64,000 bases of DNA. Source: Salarchaeum japonicum_A. GTDB taxonomy: Archaea > Halobacteriota > Halobacteria > Halobacteriales > Halobacteriaceae. The stretch's first letter is position 1. Each line of letters opens with the position of its first letter. Where the stretch lies: assembly GCF_049705945.1 (NCBI RefSeq), contig NZ_JBNAMV010000004.1, positions 310,001 to 374,000 on the forward strand, given 5' to 3'. Made by a program: the position numbers and the translations under genes. Positions 35,814 through 44,474 of the stretch are shown one piece after another. The notes below the pieces were generated by a model that was not told the DNA's origin, did not search any database, and saw only the letters and a program-made list of their open reading frames with translations.

Positions 35814-37241
35814 TCACTCCTCGTCGAGGAAGCCGAGGGGGAGGCGGTCCGGGAGCGAGCCGTCGGTTCGGGCGCGGTAGCCGGCGTAGATGAGGAGGCC
35901 GACGAGCAGCCAGGCGGCGAGGAGGAGGACGTTGTTCGCGAGGAGCGCGTCGCCGACGCGGCCGGCGGCGAGCAGGTCGAGCGCGTTTCCGATGGAGCCG
36001 AAGGAGAGCGTCTGCCACGCGAACACGGCCATCGCGGCGGCGCTGAACAGGCCGACGGCGGCGAGCGTCGCGGGGGAGAGCAGGAGGTCGCTGCGCTCGT
36101 AGAGGCCGGGGTTGACGTGGGGGAGCGCGACGACGGAGAGGGAGTGCGCGAGGTACATGAGGACGAGCGCGCCGAGCGCGACGTTCAGCGCGTAGCTGAA
36201 CGTGGACGTGGCGACCAGGAGGACGGAGATACCCCAGGTGATGGTGAGGCCCACGTCCGGCGTGCCGAAGCGGTCGTTAACGTGCGTGAGGGCGTCCGGG
36301 ATGAGGCCGTCGCGGCCGAGACTGTAGAGGATGCGGGAGGGCGCGACGTACCCGGAGTTCGCGGTGGTGGCGTACGCGAGGATGCTCCCGACGGCGACGA
36401 TGCCGGCGGTGCCGACCGGGAAGTAGGTCGCGGCGGCGTCCGTGAGCGGCGTGCTGGACTCTGCGACCTGCTTCCAGGGGAGGACGCCGAGCACGACGAC
36501 GCTCACGAGGAGGTAGATGGCGCCGACGCCGAGCACGCTCCCCGTGAACACCTTCGGCAGGGTTTCTCGGGGGTTCTCCGTCTCGCCCGCGGTCTGCGCG
36601 AGCGACTCGAAGCCGATGTAGGAGAAGAAAATGGCGCTCGTTCCCGCGACGAACGGAGCTATGAACCCGCTTCCGAACGTCTCCGCGGGGAAGAGCGGGC
36701 TGAAGTTCCCAGGGTCGACGTGGAGCAGTCCGGGAAGGCCGAGAAGGAGGAGGATGGCGACGAGGAGGCCGGTCATCGCGGCCTGCGTGCGGCCGAACAC
36801 GTCCACGCCGACGAGGTGGACGAGGTAGAACGCGGTGAGGAAGACGATAGCCCACTCGGTCGCGCCGAGGAAGTCGAAGACGGGCCAGTAGCCCATCGCA
36901 TTCCCGAACCCGGTGGCGAACACGGCCTGCGCGCCGATGAACGCCACAGTCTTCAGCCAGATGAAGACGTATCCGACGAGCGTGGAGTTCCACGTGCGCG
37001 AGATATGCATGTACGCGCCGCCCGGATGGTCGCCGAGCGGGCCGCTCATGTAGACGGAGTAGACGATTGCGGTCGCGAGGACGACGGGGACGCCGACGAG
37101 GAAGCCGAGCGGCACCGCCGGCCCCATGATGGCGGCGGCTTCGCCCGTGACGACGAAGATTCCGGCGCCGATCATGGTGCCGACGATGACGGCGATGCTG
37201 TGTATCGACGTCAGATTCCGTTCGAGGTCTCTATCGGACAT
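35814..37241 (-). CDS. APC-family amino acid transporter
   Basis: The 475-residue protein has about 12 membrane segments and the APC signature in span 1, VIVGTMIGAGIFVVTGEAAA, where the unwound GAGIF helix binds the amino acid. FFSYIGFESLAQTAGETENP is the span 6 region typical of AAT/cationic amino acid carriers. ATG 37241 (MSDRDLERNL) is supported by a GCTAAACG box at 37265-37272 (minus strand), 27 bases upstream. It leads the transporter-kynU-SDR cluster, so an aromatic amino acid is a reasonable but unproven substrate. Confidence 0.88.
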   Translation of the reverse strand: MSDRDLERNLTSIHSIAVIVGTMIGAGIFVVTGEAAAIMGPAVPLGFLVGVPVVLATAIVYSVYMSGPLGDHPGGAYMHISRTWNSTLVGYVFIWLKTVAFIGAQAVFATGFGNAMGYWPVFDFLGATEWAIVFLTAFYLVHLVGVDVFGRTQAAMTGLLVAILLLLGLPGLLHVDPGNFSPLFPAETFGSGFIAPFVAGTSAIFFSYIGFESLAQTAGETENPRETLPKVFTGSVLGVGAIYLLVSVVVLGVLPWKQVAESSTPLTDAAATYFPVGTAGIVAVGSILAYATTANSGYVAPSRILYSLGRDGLIPDALTHVNDRFGTPDVGLTITWGISVLLVATSTFSYALNVALGALVLMYLAHSLSVVALPHVNPGLYERSDLLLSPATLAAVGLFSAAAMAVFAWQTLSFGSIGNALDLLAAGRVGDALLANNVLLLAAWLLVGLLIYAGYRARTDGSLPDRLPLGFLDEE

Positions 37242-37329
37242 CACTCGCCGGTATCGCCCGGCGACGTTTAGCGATGTGGAATTCCGGTCGTCGGACAACG
37301 GTTATGGCGTCCGCGACACAACTTCGGGT

Positions 37330-37443
37330 ATGAACGCGAAACGCCTGCTGTCGGTGCTCGCCGTCCTGTTCGCCGTCGCCGTCCTGGTTCACTACGTCCT
37401 GTTCGACGAACTGCCGTTCGGGAAACCCCAGCTCTTGGAGTGA
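37330..37443 (+). CDS. 37-residue membrane peptide
   Basis: This short gene encodes MNAKRLLSVLAVLFAVAVLV followed by HYVLFDELPFGKPQLLE: one strong membrane span after a basic start, then a short tail. The start GGGTATG context matches its neighbours, and a TATA-like GGTTATGG at 37300-37307 lies 27 bases upstream, so an independent leaderless transcript is likely. The next gene begins 31 bases downstream on the same strand. Function unknown; a signal-anchor or small regulatory membrane peptide. Confidence 0.55.
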   Translation: MNAKRLLSVLAVLFAVAVLVHYVLFDELPFGKPQLLE

Positions 37444-37474
37444 CTTTTTCACCGCGGGCGGAGACGCTCCGCGC

Positions 37475-38062
37475 GTGACGGTCCTCGGCCTGACGCCGCC
37501 GCACGTGTACGTGCTCGCCGCGGTCTGGACAGCGTGGAGTCTCCCCGAGGTCGTGGACGACGCACGCGGAAGCGACGACGGCCTCGACCTCGACGCGAAC
37601 TCCCGAGTCGTGCTGTCCGTCGTGACCGGCCTGGGGTTCCTCGTCGGGTTCTGGCTCGCGTTCCGCGCGCCGGCGTGGGCGACGTTCGGCGGACTGGCGG
37701 TGCCCGTGTTCTGGACGGGCGTGCTCGCGACGGTCGCGGGCGTCGCGCTCCGCTGGCACAGCATCCGCACGCTCGGCGACGCCTTCGACCGGTCGGTGAC
37801 CGTGACCGACGACCAGGTCGTCGTGGCGCGCGGGCCGTACGGCGTCGTCCGCCACCCCGCCTACACGGGCGGCTTCCTCGCCATCCTCGGCGTCGGTCTC
37901 GCGCTCGGCACGTGGCCGGGCGTCCTCGCCGTCGCCGCGAGCGTGAGCGTCGGGTACGCGTACCGCATCCGGGTGGAAGAGCGCGCGCTCCGCCGCGAAC
38001 TCGACGGCTACGACGACTACTGCGAGCGCGTTCCGTACCGCCTCGTCCCCGGAGTCTATTAG
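37475..38062 (+). CDS. Isoprenylcysteine carboxyl methyltransferase-like membrane protein
   Basis: The 195-residue protein has four to five membrane segments and the ICMT/PEMT signature VVRHPAYTGGFLAILGVGLALG, followed by RIRVEERALRRELDGYDDYC. These contact S-adenosylmethionine and the substrate carboxylate in ICMT. Archaeal members are uncharacterised and may methylate small lipophilic acids. The start is GTG 37475, 31 bases after the small membrane peptide, so they may be co-transcribed; the esterase gene follows after 22 bases. Confidence 0.8.
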   Translation: MTVLGLTPPHVYVLAAVWTAWSLPEVVDDARGSDDGLDLDANSRVVLSVVTGLGFLVGFWLAFRAPAWATFGGLAVPVFWTGVLATVAGVALRWHSIRTLGDAFDRSVTVTDDQVVVARGPYGVVRHPAYTGGFLAILGVGLALGTWPGVLAVAASVSVGYAYRIRVEERALRRELDGYDDYCERVPYRLVPGVY

Positions 38063-38084
38063 GCGGGCCCGCGTCGGGTCGGCC

Positions 38085-38993
38085 GTGACGCTGGACGACG
38101 AACTCGCGGCCGAAATCCGCGGGATACAGGCGATGGGCGTCCCCGAGTGGCACGCGATGAGCGTCGAATCCGCGCGCCGCGTGGAGGACGACGTGTTCGG
38201 CGGCCCCTCGCTCTCCGTCGAATTCGTGCGCGACCTCGCGATTCCGGGGCCGCGCGGCGAGATACCGCTCCGCATCTACCGGGACACCGACGACCCGTGC
38301 GGCACGCTCGTCTTCTACCACGGCGGCGGCTGGACGCTCGGCACGCTGGAATCGGCGGGCGACCTCTGTCGGGAGCTCGCCGCGCGCACCGACCGCGTCG
38401 TCGTCTCCGTGGACTACCGACTCGCGCCCGAACATCCGTTCCCCGCGGGACTGGACGACGCGTACGCCGCCCTGGAGTGGGTGAGTCAGCACGCCGAGAC
38501 GTTCGGCGGCGCGGGCGACCTCGCGGTCGCGGGGACGAGCGCGGGCGGAAACCTCGCCGCGGCGGTCGCGCTCCGCGCCCGCGACCACGACGGCCCCGAC
38601 ATCGGTCATCAATCCCTTCTCTACCCCATCACGAACCACGCGTTCGACACGGAGTCGTACCGCGAGAACGCGGACGGCCCGCTGCTCACCCGCGCGGACA
38701 TGGAGTGGTTCTGGGAGCAGTACCTGCGGAGTCCCGTGGACGCCGCGAACCCGTACGCGAGCGTGCTCCGCACCCGCGACCACGCGAACCTCCCGGAGGC
38801 GACCGTAGTGACCGCGGGCCACGACCCACTCCGCGACGACGGCGTAGCGTACGCGAACGCGCTCGACGACGCGGGCACACCGGTCGAACACCACCACTAT
38901 CCATCGATGGCGCACGGCTTCCTCAGCCTCACCGATAGCGTTTCTGTCGCGGACGACGCGATGACGGCGGTAGCGGACCGCCTCGAAGAATAA
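38085..38993 (+). CDS. Alpha/beta hydrolase, hormone-sensitive lipase-type esterase
   Basis: The 302-residue enzyme has the oxyanion motif FYHGGGWTLG, VDYRLAPEHPFPAGLDDA, the nucleophile Ser in GTSAGGNLA, the acid in TAGHDPLRDDG and the catalytic His in MAHGFL, all typical of the HSL (family IV) esterases. It hydrolyses short- to medium-chain esters in the cytoplasm. The start is GTG 38085. It may share a transcript with the ICMT-like gene; a methyl-ester-making and an ester-cleaving enzyme side by side is notable. Confidence 0.9.
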   Translation: MTLDDELAAEIRGIQAMGVPEWHAMSVESARRVEDDVFGGPSLSVEFVRDLAIPGPRGEIPLRIYRDTDDPCGTLVFYHGGGWTLGTLESAGDLCRELAARTDRVVVSVDYRLAPEHPFPAGLDDAYAALEWVSQHAETFGGAGDLAVAGTSAGGNLAAAVALRARDHDGPDIGHQSLLYPITNHAFDTESYRENADGPLLTRADMEWFWEQYLRSPVDAANPYASVLRTRDHANLPEATVVTAGHDPLRDDGVAYANALDDAGTPVEHHHYPSMAHGFLSLTDSVSVADDAMTAVADRLEE

Positions 38994-39025
38994 GTCGTCC
39001 CGCGTGGTTGGCCGCATGAGGAACC

Positions 39026-39033
39026 GTTTTGAA
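39026..39033 (+). promoter_or_regulatory. Box A promoter of thiolase module 1
   Basis: GTTTTGAA is centred about 27 bases before ATG 39057, consistent with a leaderless transcript that starts the thiolase/HMGS-like/DUF35 operon. Confidence 0.5.
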
Positions 39034-39056
39034 TCAGCCCCGGGAAACGCGACCGT

Positions 39057-40226
39057 ATGAACGAGGTGTACGTCGTGGGCGCGGGCCAGACCGATTACGG
39101 GTCGTTCCCGCGCGAGTCGTATCGCTCCCTGTTCAAGGAGGCCGTGGACACGGCCGTGGACTCCGTCGACGCGGAGTTCGACCGCGAATCGGTGGACGAG
39201 GCGTACGTCGGCACGCTCGGCGTCGGCGGCCGCCAGTTGGGACTGCCCGGTCCCGCGGTCACGGAGTTCGCGGGGTTGAACGGCACGGCGACGACGCGCG
39301 TCGAGAACGCGTGCGCGGCGAGCGGCGTCGCGCTCCGACAGGCCGTGCTCGCCGTGCGCGCGGGCGTCGCCGACGTGGCGCTCGCGGGCGGGTTCGAGGT
39401 GATGAACGACGTATCGAGCGAGCGCACGGGCGAGTGGCTCGGCGTCTCCGGCGAGACCGAGTGGGAGCGCATGGCCGGCACGACGTTCTCCGGCGTGTAC
39501 GCACAGATGGCGGACGCGCACATGGCCGAGCACGGCACGACGCGCGAACACCTCTCGCGAGTCGCGGTGAAGAACCACGCGAACGGCGCGAAGAACCCGC
39601 ACGCTCAGCTGGGGTTCGAGACGAATCTGGAGGACGCGATGAACGCGCCCGCGGTCGCGGACCCGCTGAATCTGTTCGACTGCTGTCCGACCTCGGACGG
39701 CGCGAGCGCGGTATTGGTGGCGTCGCGGGACGCCGCCGAGGAACTCACCGACGCGCCGATTCGCATCGCGGGCGCGGGCCAGTCCAGCGGCCGCGTCGGC
39801 TTGTTCCAGCGGCCGAGCCTCACCGAGATCCCGGCGACCCAGCGCGCCGCCGAGCAGGCGTACGACGAAGCCGACGTGGGACCCGAGGACGTGGAGTTCG
39901 CGGAGGTCCACGACTGCTTCAGCATCGCGGAACTCCTCGCGTACGAGGACCTCGGGTTCTGCGAGCGCGGCGAGGCCGGGCCGTACGTCGCGTCCGGCGC
40001 GACCGAACCCGACGGCGAGCGCCCGGTGAACCTCTCCGGCGGCCTGAAGTCGAAGGGCCACCCCATCGGCGCGACCGGCGGCGGACAGGTCGTGGAGGTG
40101 TTCAAGCAACTCCGCGGCGAGGCGGGCGACCGCCAGGTCTCGGGACTGTCGCGGGGCTTGACGCACAACGTCGGCGGGAGCGGTGGAGCCGTCGCGGTGC
40201 ACGTCTTCGAGGAGGGATGGGCGTGA
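39057..40226 (+). CDS. SCP2-type thiolase (module 1)
   Basis: This 389-residue thiolase-fold protein has the nucleophilic Cys86 in RVENACAASGVAL, a catalytic His285 in EVHDCFSI and His335 in KGHPIGATGGGQ, as in SCP2-type acetyl-CoA acetyltransferases. It cleaves or forms 3-oxoacyl-CoA, or may act as a retro-aldolase when complexed with DUF35 proteins. The next two genes, an HMG-CoA-synthase-like protein and a DUF35 protein, overlap in sequence (GTGA and TGATG junctions), an arrangement known from the archaeal thiolase/HMGCS/DUF35 complex. It is a paralogue of the thiolase at 44471. The actual substrate is open. Confidence 0.88.
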   Translation: MNEVYVVGAGQTDYGSFPRESYRSLFKEAVDTAVDSVDAEFDRESVDEAYVGTLGVGGRQLGLPGPAVTEFAGLNGTATTRVENACAASGVALRQAVLAVRAGVADVALAGGFEVMNDVSSERTGEWLGVSGETEWERMAGTTFSGVYAQMADAHMAEHGTTREHLSRVAVKNHANGAKNPHAQLGFETNLEDAMNAPAVADPLNLFDCCPTSDGASAVLVASRDAAEELTDAPIRIAGAGQSSGRVGLFQRPSLTEIPATQRAAEQAYDEADVGPEDVEFAEVHDCFSIAELLAYEDLGFCERGEAGPYVASGATEPDGERPVNLSGGLKSKGHPIGATGGGQVVEVFKQLRGEAGDRQVSGLSRGLTHNVGGSGGAVAVHVFEEGWA

Positions 40227-41164
40227 ACGCGCTCGACTCCCTCGGGGTGTACACGCCCCGAGCGCGCATCAGCGCGGAAGAGCTTGACGCGGCGCTCGCG
40301 TCCGTTCACGCGCGCGGCGTAGACACGAAGGCGGTCGCGGCCGCGGACGAGGACTCGGTGACGATGGCGCACGCCGCCGCGCGGGACGCCATCCGGGAGA
40401 GCGCGCACGACCGCGACGACCTCGAACTCGTGGCGTTCGCGACGACCACGCCGCCGCTCGAAGAGGGTGACGTGGCGGGGACGCTCGCGGAACTTCTCGG
40501 GCTTCCCCGAGACGTGGCGGCGGTCGCGCACACGCAGAGCGCGCGCGGCGGCGTACAGGCGCTCCGGGACGCCGTCGCGGCGGACGGCCCCGCGCTCGCT
40601 GTCGCGGCGGACAGTCCGTTCGGCGACCCCGGCGAGGGCGTCGACCACGCCGCCGGCGCAGGTTCGGTGGCGTTCGTCGCCGGCCCCGAGGGCGATGTGC
40701 GCGTCGCGGACACGGCCTCCTACACGGAGGAGTTCCCGGGGACGCGGTATCGGCCGCGGGCCTCCGGGGACGTGGAGACGTACGGCGCGACGGAGTACGA
40801 GCGCGACGCCTACCGCACCAGCGTCGCGGAAGCGGTCGCCGGTCTCGACGGGACGCCGGATGCGCTCGCGCCGACCGCGCCCGACGGCGGCCTCCCCTAC
40901 CGGGGCGCTCGCGCCGTCGAGGGCGACGTAGCCGTGTACGAACGCGCACACGACCTCGGCGACACCGGCGCGGCCAGCGCCCTGTTCGGGCTGCTCGCCG
41001 CGTGGGACGACGGCGAGACGGACGTGGCGGCGGTCGGGTACGGGAACGGCGCGGATGCCGTCCACCTCGACGGCAGGCTTCCCGTCCCCGACGAGCGCGA
41101 GACGGTGGCTATCGACTATCCGCAGTACGCTCGCAAGCGCGGCCACATCGGAGGTGACGCCTGA
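40223..41164 (+). CDS. HMG-CoA synthase-like protein without the catalytic Cys (module 1)
   Basis: The 313-residue protein has the HMGS/KAS-III fold layout: SLGVYTPRARI start, DEDSVTMAHAAARDAI, AFATTTPP and GYGNGADAVHLDG near the end, and a C-terminal YPQYARKRG. At the active-site turn, where archaeal HMG-CoA synthases have Cys (FACKAGTAA), it reads TQSARGGVQAL, with Ala107 in that place. It therefore should not form an acyl-enzyme. GTG 40223 is the start: it overlaps the thiolase stop and has GGAGGG 6 bases upstream; ATG 40217 is possible. It probably serves as the structural partner of the thiolase. Confidence 0.75.
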   Translation: MNALDSLGVYTPRARISAEELDAALASVHARGVDTKAVAAADEDSVTMAHAAARDAIRESAHDRDDLELVAFATTTPPLEEGDVAGTLAELLGLPRDVAAVAHTQSARGGVQALRDAVAADGPALAVAADSPFGDPGEGVDHAAGAGSVAFVAGPEGDVRVADTASYTEEFPGTRYRPRASGDVETYGATEYERDAYRTSVAEAVAGLDGTPDALAPTAPDGGLPYRGARAVEGDVAVYERAHDLGDTGAASALFGLLAAWDDGETDVAAVGYGNGADAVHLDGRLPVPDERETVAIDYPQYARKRGHIGGDA

Positions 41165-41580
41165 TGGGCGCGTACGTTAGCCTCCCGACGTGGTGGCGGA
41201 GCAACGACTCGCGCTACCGCCTCGTGCTCGGGAAGTGCCCGGAGTGCGGCGCGCACAACTTCCCCGCGGAGGGCGTCTGCGCGTCCTGTAACGCCGACGC
41301 CGACTTCGAGGAAGTCGAACCCGAGGGCGCGGGAACCGTGCAGGCCGTCACCGTCATCTCCGGCGGCGCGCCGCCCGAGTTCGACGAGTATCAGACCCGG
41401 GAGGGCGCGTTCGCCACCGGCATCATCGAACTCGCGGAGGGCGCGCGGCTCCCCGGGATGTTCTGCGACTGCGACCCGAACGATATCTCGCGCGGCGACC
41501 GGGTCGAAGCCGTCGTCCGCCGGCTCTACGAGCAGGAGGGCGTGCCGCGGTACGGCGTGAAGTTCCGTCCGGTCGAGTAA
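41164..41580 (+). CDS. DUF35 zinc-ribbon/OB-fold protein (module 1)
   Basis: The 138-residue protein has a zinc ribbon with Cys25, Cys28, Cys39 and Cys42 followed by an OB-fold (GTVQAVTVISGG onward). DUF35 proteins hold CoA substrates between thiolase and HMG-CoA synthase in archaea and are the essential partner of steroid side-chain aldolases in actinobacteria. Its ATG overlaps the HMGS-like stop by 1 base, so the three proteins are made in step. The unusual insertion CDCDP near residue 100 adds two more Cys. Confidence 0.85.
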   Translation: MGAYVSLPTWWRSNDSRYRLVLGKCPECGAHNFPAEGVCASCNADADFEEVEPEGAGTVQAVTVISGGAPPEFDEYQTREGAFATGIIELAEGARLPGMFCDCDPNDISRGDRVEAVVRRLYEQEGVPRYGVKFRPVE

Positions 41581-41691
41581 CCCCCAAGCCTTCTTATTCG
41601 CGTCCGTACAGGATAGTCGTATGCGAACACGACCCGTACGCGGGCGGCGGGAGCGACCAGCGAACGACGACGGCGCGCGAGGTGACCGTCG
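41581..41691 (+). promoter_or_regulatory. Leader/promoter region of the iron alcohol dehydrogenase gene
   Basis: CTTCTTATTCG (41587-41597) could be a box A for a start at ATG 41621. That ATG opens a 24-codon frame ending in a TGA that overlaps GTG 41692. The 24-codon frame is Arg-rich and may be spurious. The frame beginning at 41622 instead shows GC3-rich codons without a start. Confidence 0.3.
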
Positions 41692-43002
41692 GTGAGCTAC
41701 GAGCGTTCGGTGTCCGCGAGCCCGCACGAACTCGTCTCGGAGAGCGTCTGGCACGTCCAGCTTCCCGAACTCCGGTTCGGCCGCGGGAGCGTGCGCGAAC
41801 TCGGCTTCCAGCTCGCCGACCTCGGCGTTCCCGAGGGCGCGCACGGCCTGCTCGTCACGGACGGCACGCTCGCTGACCTCGGACACGCCGGCCGCGTGAC
41901 CGACCACCTCGAAGACGACGGGTTCGCCGTGGACGTGTACGACGACTGCCCGCGCGAGCCCGCGGTGGCGGACGTGGACGACTGCATCGAGTTCGTCCGC
42001 GACGAACAGGGCGCGGACGGCTACGACTTCTACGTCGGCCTGGGCGGCGGGAGTTGCATGGACGTGGCGAAGGCGACCCGGGCCGTGGTCGCGAACGGCG
42101 GCGAGGTCGTGGACTACATCGCGGAACCCACCGGCGAGGGCGAACGCCTCACCGAGTCCGGGCCGCCGCTCGTGTTGATGCCGACGACCGCCGGGACGGG
42201 TTCCGAGATATCGCCGGTCGCCATCTTCGCCGTGGAGGAGAAGAACATCAAGGAGGGGATTTCGAGCAACCACGTGCGCGCCGACGCCGCCGTGCTCGAC
42301 CCGACGTTCACGACGACGCTCCCGCCGGAGGAGACCGCGAAGACGGCGATGGACGCGCTCGGGCACGCCATCGAGGGCTACACCACGCACGACTACGACT
42401 CCCTGCTGCGTCCGGAGGACGCCGCCGACCGGCCCGTCTACGCCGGCCGGTCGCCGTTCACGGAGATGTTCTCGGAGCAGGCGATTCGCCTCCTGTCCGG
42501 GAACGTGCGGCGCGCCGTCCACAACGGCGACGACCTCGAAGCCAGGGAGAACATGCTTCAGGGCGCACTGTTCGGCGCTATCGCGGGGCTCACCGCGGGC
42601 GCGACGCTCTGTCACGCGATGGCGTATCCGGTCGGGAACCGCTATCACACGAACCACGGCGAGACCATCGCGGTGCTGACGCCCGCGAGCACCATCGACT
42701 ACAACGCCGCGAGCGACCCCAGTCGGTTCGCGGACGTGGCGGAACTGTTCGGCGTGGACACCGGCGGGATGACCGACAGGGCGGCCGCGGACGCGCTCAA
42801 GCAGCAGTACATTCAGCTCCAGAAGGACTTGAGCGTCCTGCCGAGCGGCCTCCACGAACTCGCGGGCGTCACCGAGGACGACCTGGACTGGCTCGCGAAA
42901 CAGACCGTTGACACCCAGAAGCGGCTGCTCCGCACGAACCCGCGGCCCGTCACCCAGGAAGACGTGCGCGAGGTGTTCGCCGACGCGCTCCACAACTGGT
43001 AG
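41692..43002 (+). CDS. Iron-containing alcohol dehydrogenase, HOT-like
   Basis: The 436-residue group III alcohol dehydrogenase has the NAD-binding GLGGGSCMDVAKA, PTTAGTGSEISP, the first metal His region MDALGHAIEGY and LCHAMAYPVGNRYHTNHGE with the remaining metal His residues. The longer length and the C-terminal TQKRLLRTNPRPVTQEDV resemble hydroxyacid-oxoacid transhydrogenase, which moves hydride between 4-hydroxybutyrate-type acids and 2-oxoglutarate. This is attractive next to CoA-acid genes but unproven. GTG 41692 is the start. It lies between the two thiolase modules on the same strand. Confidence 0.82.
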   Translation: MSYERSVSASPHELVSESVWHVQLPELRFGRGSVRELGFQLADLGVPEGAHGLLVTDGTLADLGHAGRVTDHLEDDGFAVDVYDDCPREPAVADVDDCIEFVRDEQGADGYDFYVGLGGGSCMDVAKATRAVVANGGEVVDYIAEPTGEGERLTESGPPLVLMPTTAGTGSEISPVAIFAVEEKNIKEGISSNHVRADAAVLDPTFTTTLPPEETAKTAMDALGHAIEGYTTHDYDSLLRPEDAADRPVYAGRSPFTEMFSEQAIRLLSGNVRRAVHNGDDLEARENMLQGALFGAIAGLTAGATLCHAMAYPVGNRYHTNHGETIAVLTPASTIDYNAASDPSRFADVAELFGVDTGGMTDRAAADALKQQYIQLQKDLSVLPSGLHELAGVTEDDLDWLAKQTVDTQKRLLRTNPRPVTQEDVREVFADALHNW

Positions 43003-43065
43003 CCCCCACTACAGTCCCGAGAGTAGTACAGTAGAAAACGAAAAACCGTTTCTCTTGAACATCGG

Positions 43066-43073
43066 TATTTATT
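43066..43073 (+). promoter_or_regulatory. Box A promoter of thiolase module 2
   Basis: TATTTATT lies about 32 bases before ATG 43102, preceded by an A-rich stretch (GAAAACGAAAAACCG) that could be the BRE/upstream element. It drives the HMGS-like/DUF35/thiolase operon. Confidence 0.6.
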
Positions 43074-43101
43074 GTGCGCGAATCTCTGGGTATCGTTAGA
43101 T

Positions 43102-44061
43102 ATGGTTGCGATACGGGGGTACGGCTCCTACGTGCCGCTCTACCGAATCGAGCGGTCGACGATCGCGGAACAGTACGGCGAGCAGGCGGGCGGCGGGGAG
43201 ACCGCCGTTCCGGCGCACGACGAGACCGTGACGACGCTGGGCGTGCAGGCGGCGAAGACCGCGCTCGCGCACGCCGGCGTCGAATCGCCGGACGCGGTGT
43301 ACGCGGCGACGACGAGCGATAACTTCGACGAGCGCGGCGTCGCGCCGCACGTCGCGTTCGCGGTCGGAGCGAGCGAGGACGTCCGAGTCGGCGACTTCCA
43401 GGGGAGCGCGCGGGCGGCGACGAACGCCGTGCTCGCCGCGCGGGACGCTATCGACGCCGGACGCGCCGATACCGCGCTCGTGGTGGCGAGCGACGTGCTC
43501 ACTGCGGACGCGGGGACGAGCGCCGAGCGCACCGCTGGGGCCGGCGCGGGCGCGCTCGTCCTCGGCGACGGCGACGGCGTCGCGGAACTCGCGGACGCGT
43601 CGGTCGCGACGACGGGGTTCGTCGGGCGGTTCACGCCGTCCGGTGAGACGCCCGAGACGGGCGACGGGCGGTTCAACCGCGAGCACTACCTCGACGCCGT
43701 CACGAGCGCCGCGAGCGACCTCGACGGCGAGTTCGACCGCGCGGCGTTCCCCGCGCCGGACGGCCGCTGGGGGGCGAAAGCCGCGGGCGCGCTCGACCAC
43801 GATAGCGAGGTCGATTCGACGTTCGACGCGGTCGGGTTCGCGGGCGCGGGCGGCGTCCTCCTCGACCTCGCCGCGAGCCTCGACGCCGCGGAGACGGGAG
43901 ACAGCGTCCTCCTCGCGGGCTACGGTCCCGGCGGCTGTGACGCCCTCCGCATCGACCGCACGACCGACTCAGTACCCGAGATGACGACCGACGACTACAT
44001 CGAGAGCAAGGAGTACGTCCCGTACGGCAAACACCGCGGCTTCCGCGGGGGTGTGGCCTGA
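43102..44061 (+). CDS. HMG-CoA synthase-like protein without the catalytic Cys (module 2)
   Basis: The 319-residue protein begins IRGYGSYVPLYRI, the typical archaeal HMG-CoA synthase start, and continues DETVTTLGVQAAKTAL. The active-site turn reads DFQGSARAATNAV, so Ala103 replaces the nucleophilic Cys, just as in the module 1 protein; both share a Ser-Ala-Arg core. LAGYGPGGCDAL near residue 285 keeps the third-motif Gly loop. It is followed without a gap by DUF35 and thiolase genes (TGATG and ATGA junctions). Probably a non-catalytic scaffold or CoA-binding partner of the thiolase. Confidence 0.75.
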   Translation: MVAIRGYGSYVPLYRIERSTIAEQYGEQAGGGETAVPAHDETVTTLGVQAAKTALAHAGVESPDAVYAATTSDNFDERGVAPHVAFAVGASEDVRVGDFQGSARAATNAVLAARDAIDAGRADTALVVASDVLTADAGTSAERTAGAGAGALVLGDGDGVAELADASVATTGFVGRFTPSGETPETGDGRFNREHYLDAVTSAASDLDGEFDRAAFPAPDGRWGAKAAGALDHDSEVDSTFDAVGFAGAGGVLLDLAASLDAAETGDSVLLAGYGPGGCDALRIDRTTDSVPEMTTDDYIESKEYVPYGKHRGFRGGVA

Positions 44062-44474
44062 TGTACGAACCGCCGTTCACCCGCGACCGCGCCGCGAACG
44101 AACGCCTCGCTGCCAGCGAGTGCGACGCCTGCGGCTGGGTGAGCTTCCCGGAATCCCGCGAGGTCTGCAAGCGCTGCGGGAACGTCGGTGAGTGGACGGA
44201 CACCCGCCTCGAAGAACGCGGCACCGTCCAGTCCTACGTCGTCCAGCAGCGGCTGCCGGACGAGTTCGAGACGCCGCTCCCGCTCGCCATCATGGACGTC
44301 CCGCAGGTCTCCGGTGGCAACCCCGCCCGCGTCTACGGCCTGTTCACGGAGACCGACCCCGAGCACATCGAAATCGGGATGGAGGCCGAGGCGGACTTCC
44401 GCCGCGTCTTCGACGTCGACGGACTCCCGATCCACTCCTTCAAGTTCAAGCGCCCGCGGGGTGACCGCCTATGA
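44061..44474 (+). CDS. DUF35 zinc-ribbon/OB-fold protein (module 2)
   Basis: The 137-residue protein has Cys21, Cys24, Cys36 and Cys39 forming the zinc ribbon, then an OB-fold strand series (GTVQSYVVQQRLP, PLPLAIMDVPQVSGG). The C-terminal LPIHSFKFKRPRGD is typical of thiolase-associated DUF35 proteins. It overlaps the HMGS-like stop by 1 base and the thiolase start by 4. Expected to bridge the thiolase and the HMGS-like subunit. Confidence 0.85.
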   Translation: MYEPPFTRDRAANERLAASECDACGWVSFPESREVCKRCGNVGEWTDTRLEERGTVQSYVVQQRLPDEFETPLPLAIMDVPQVSGGNPARVYGLFTETDPEHIEIGMEAEADFRRVFDVDGLPIHSFKFKRPRGDRL

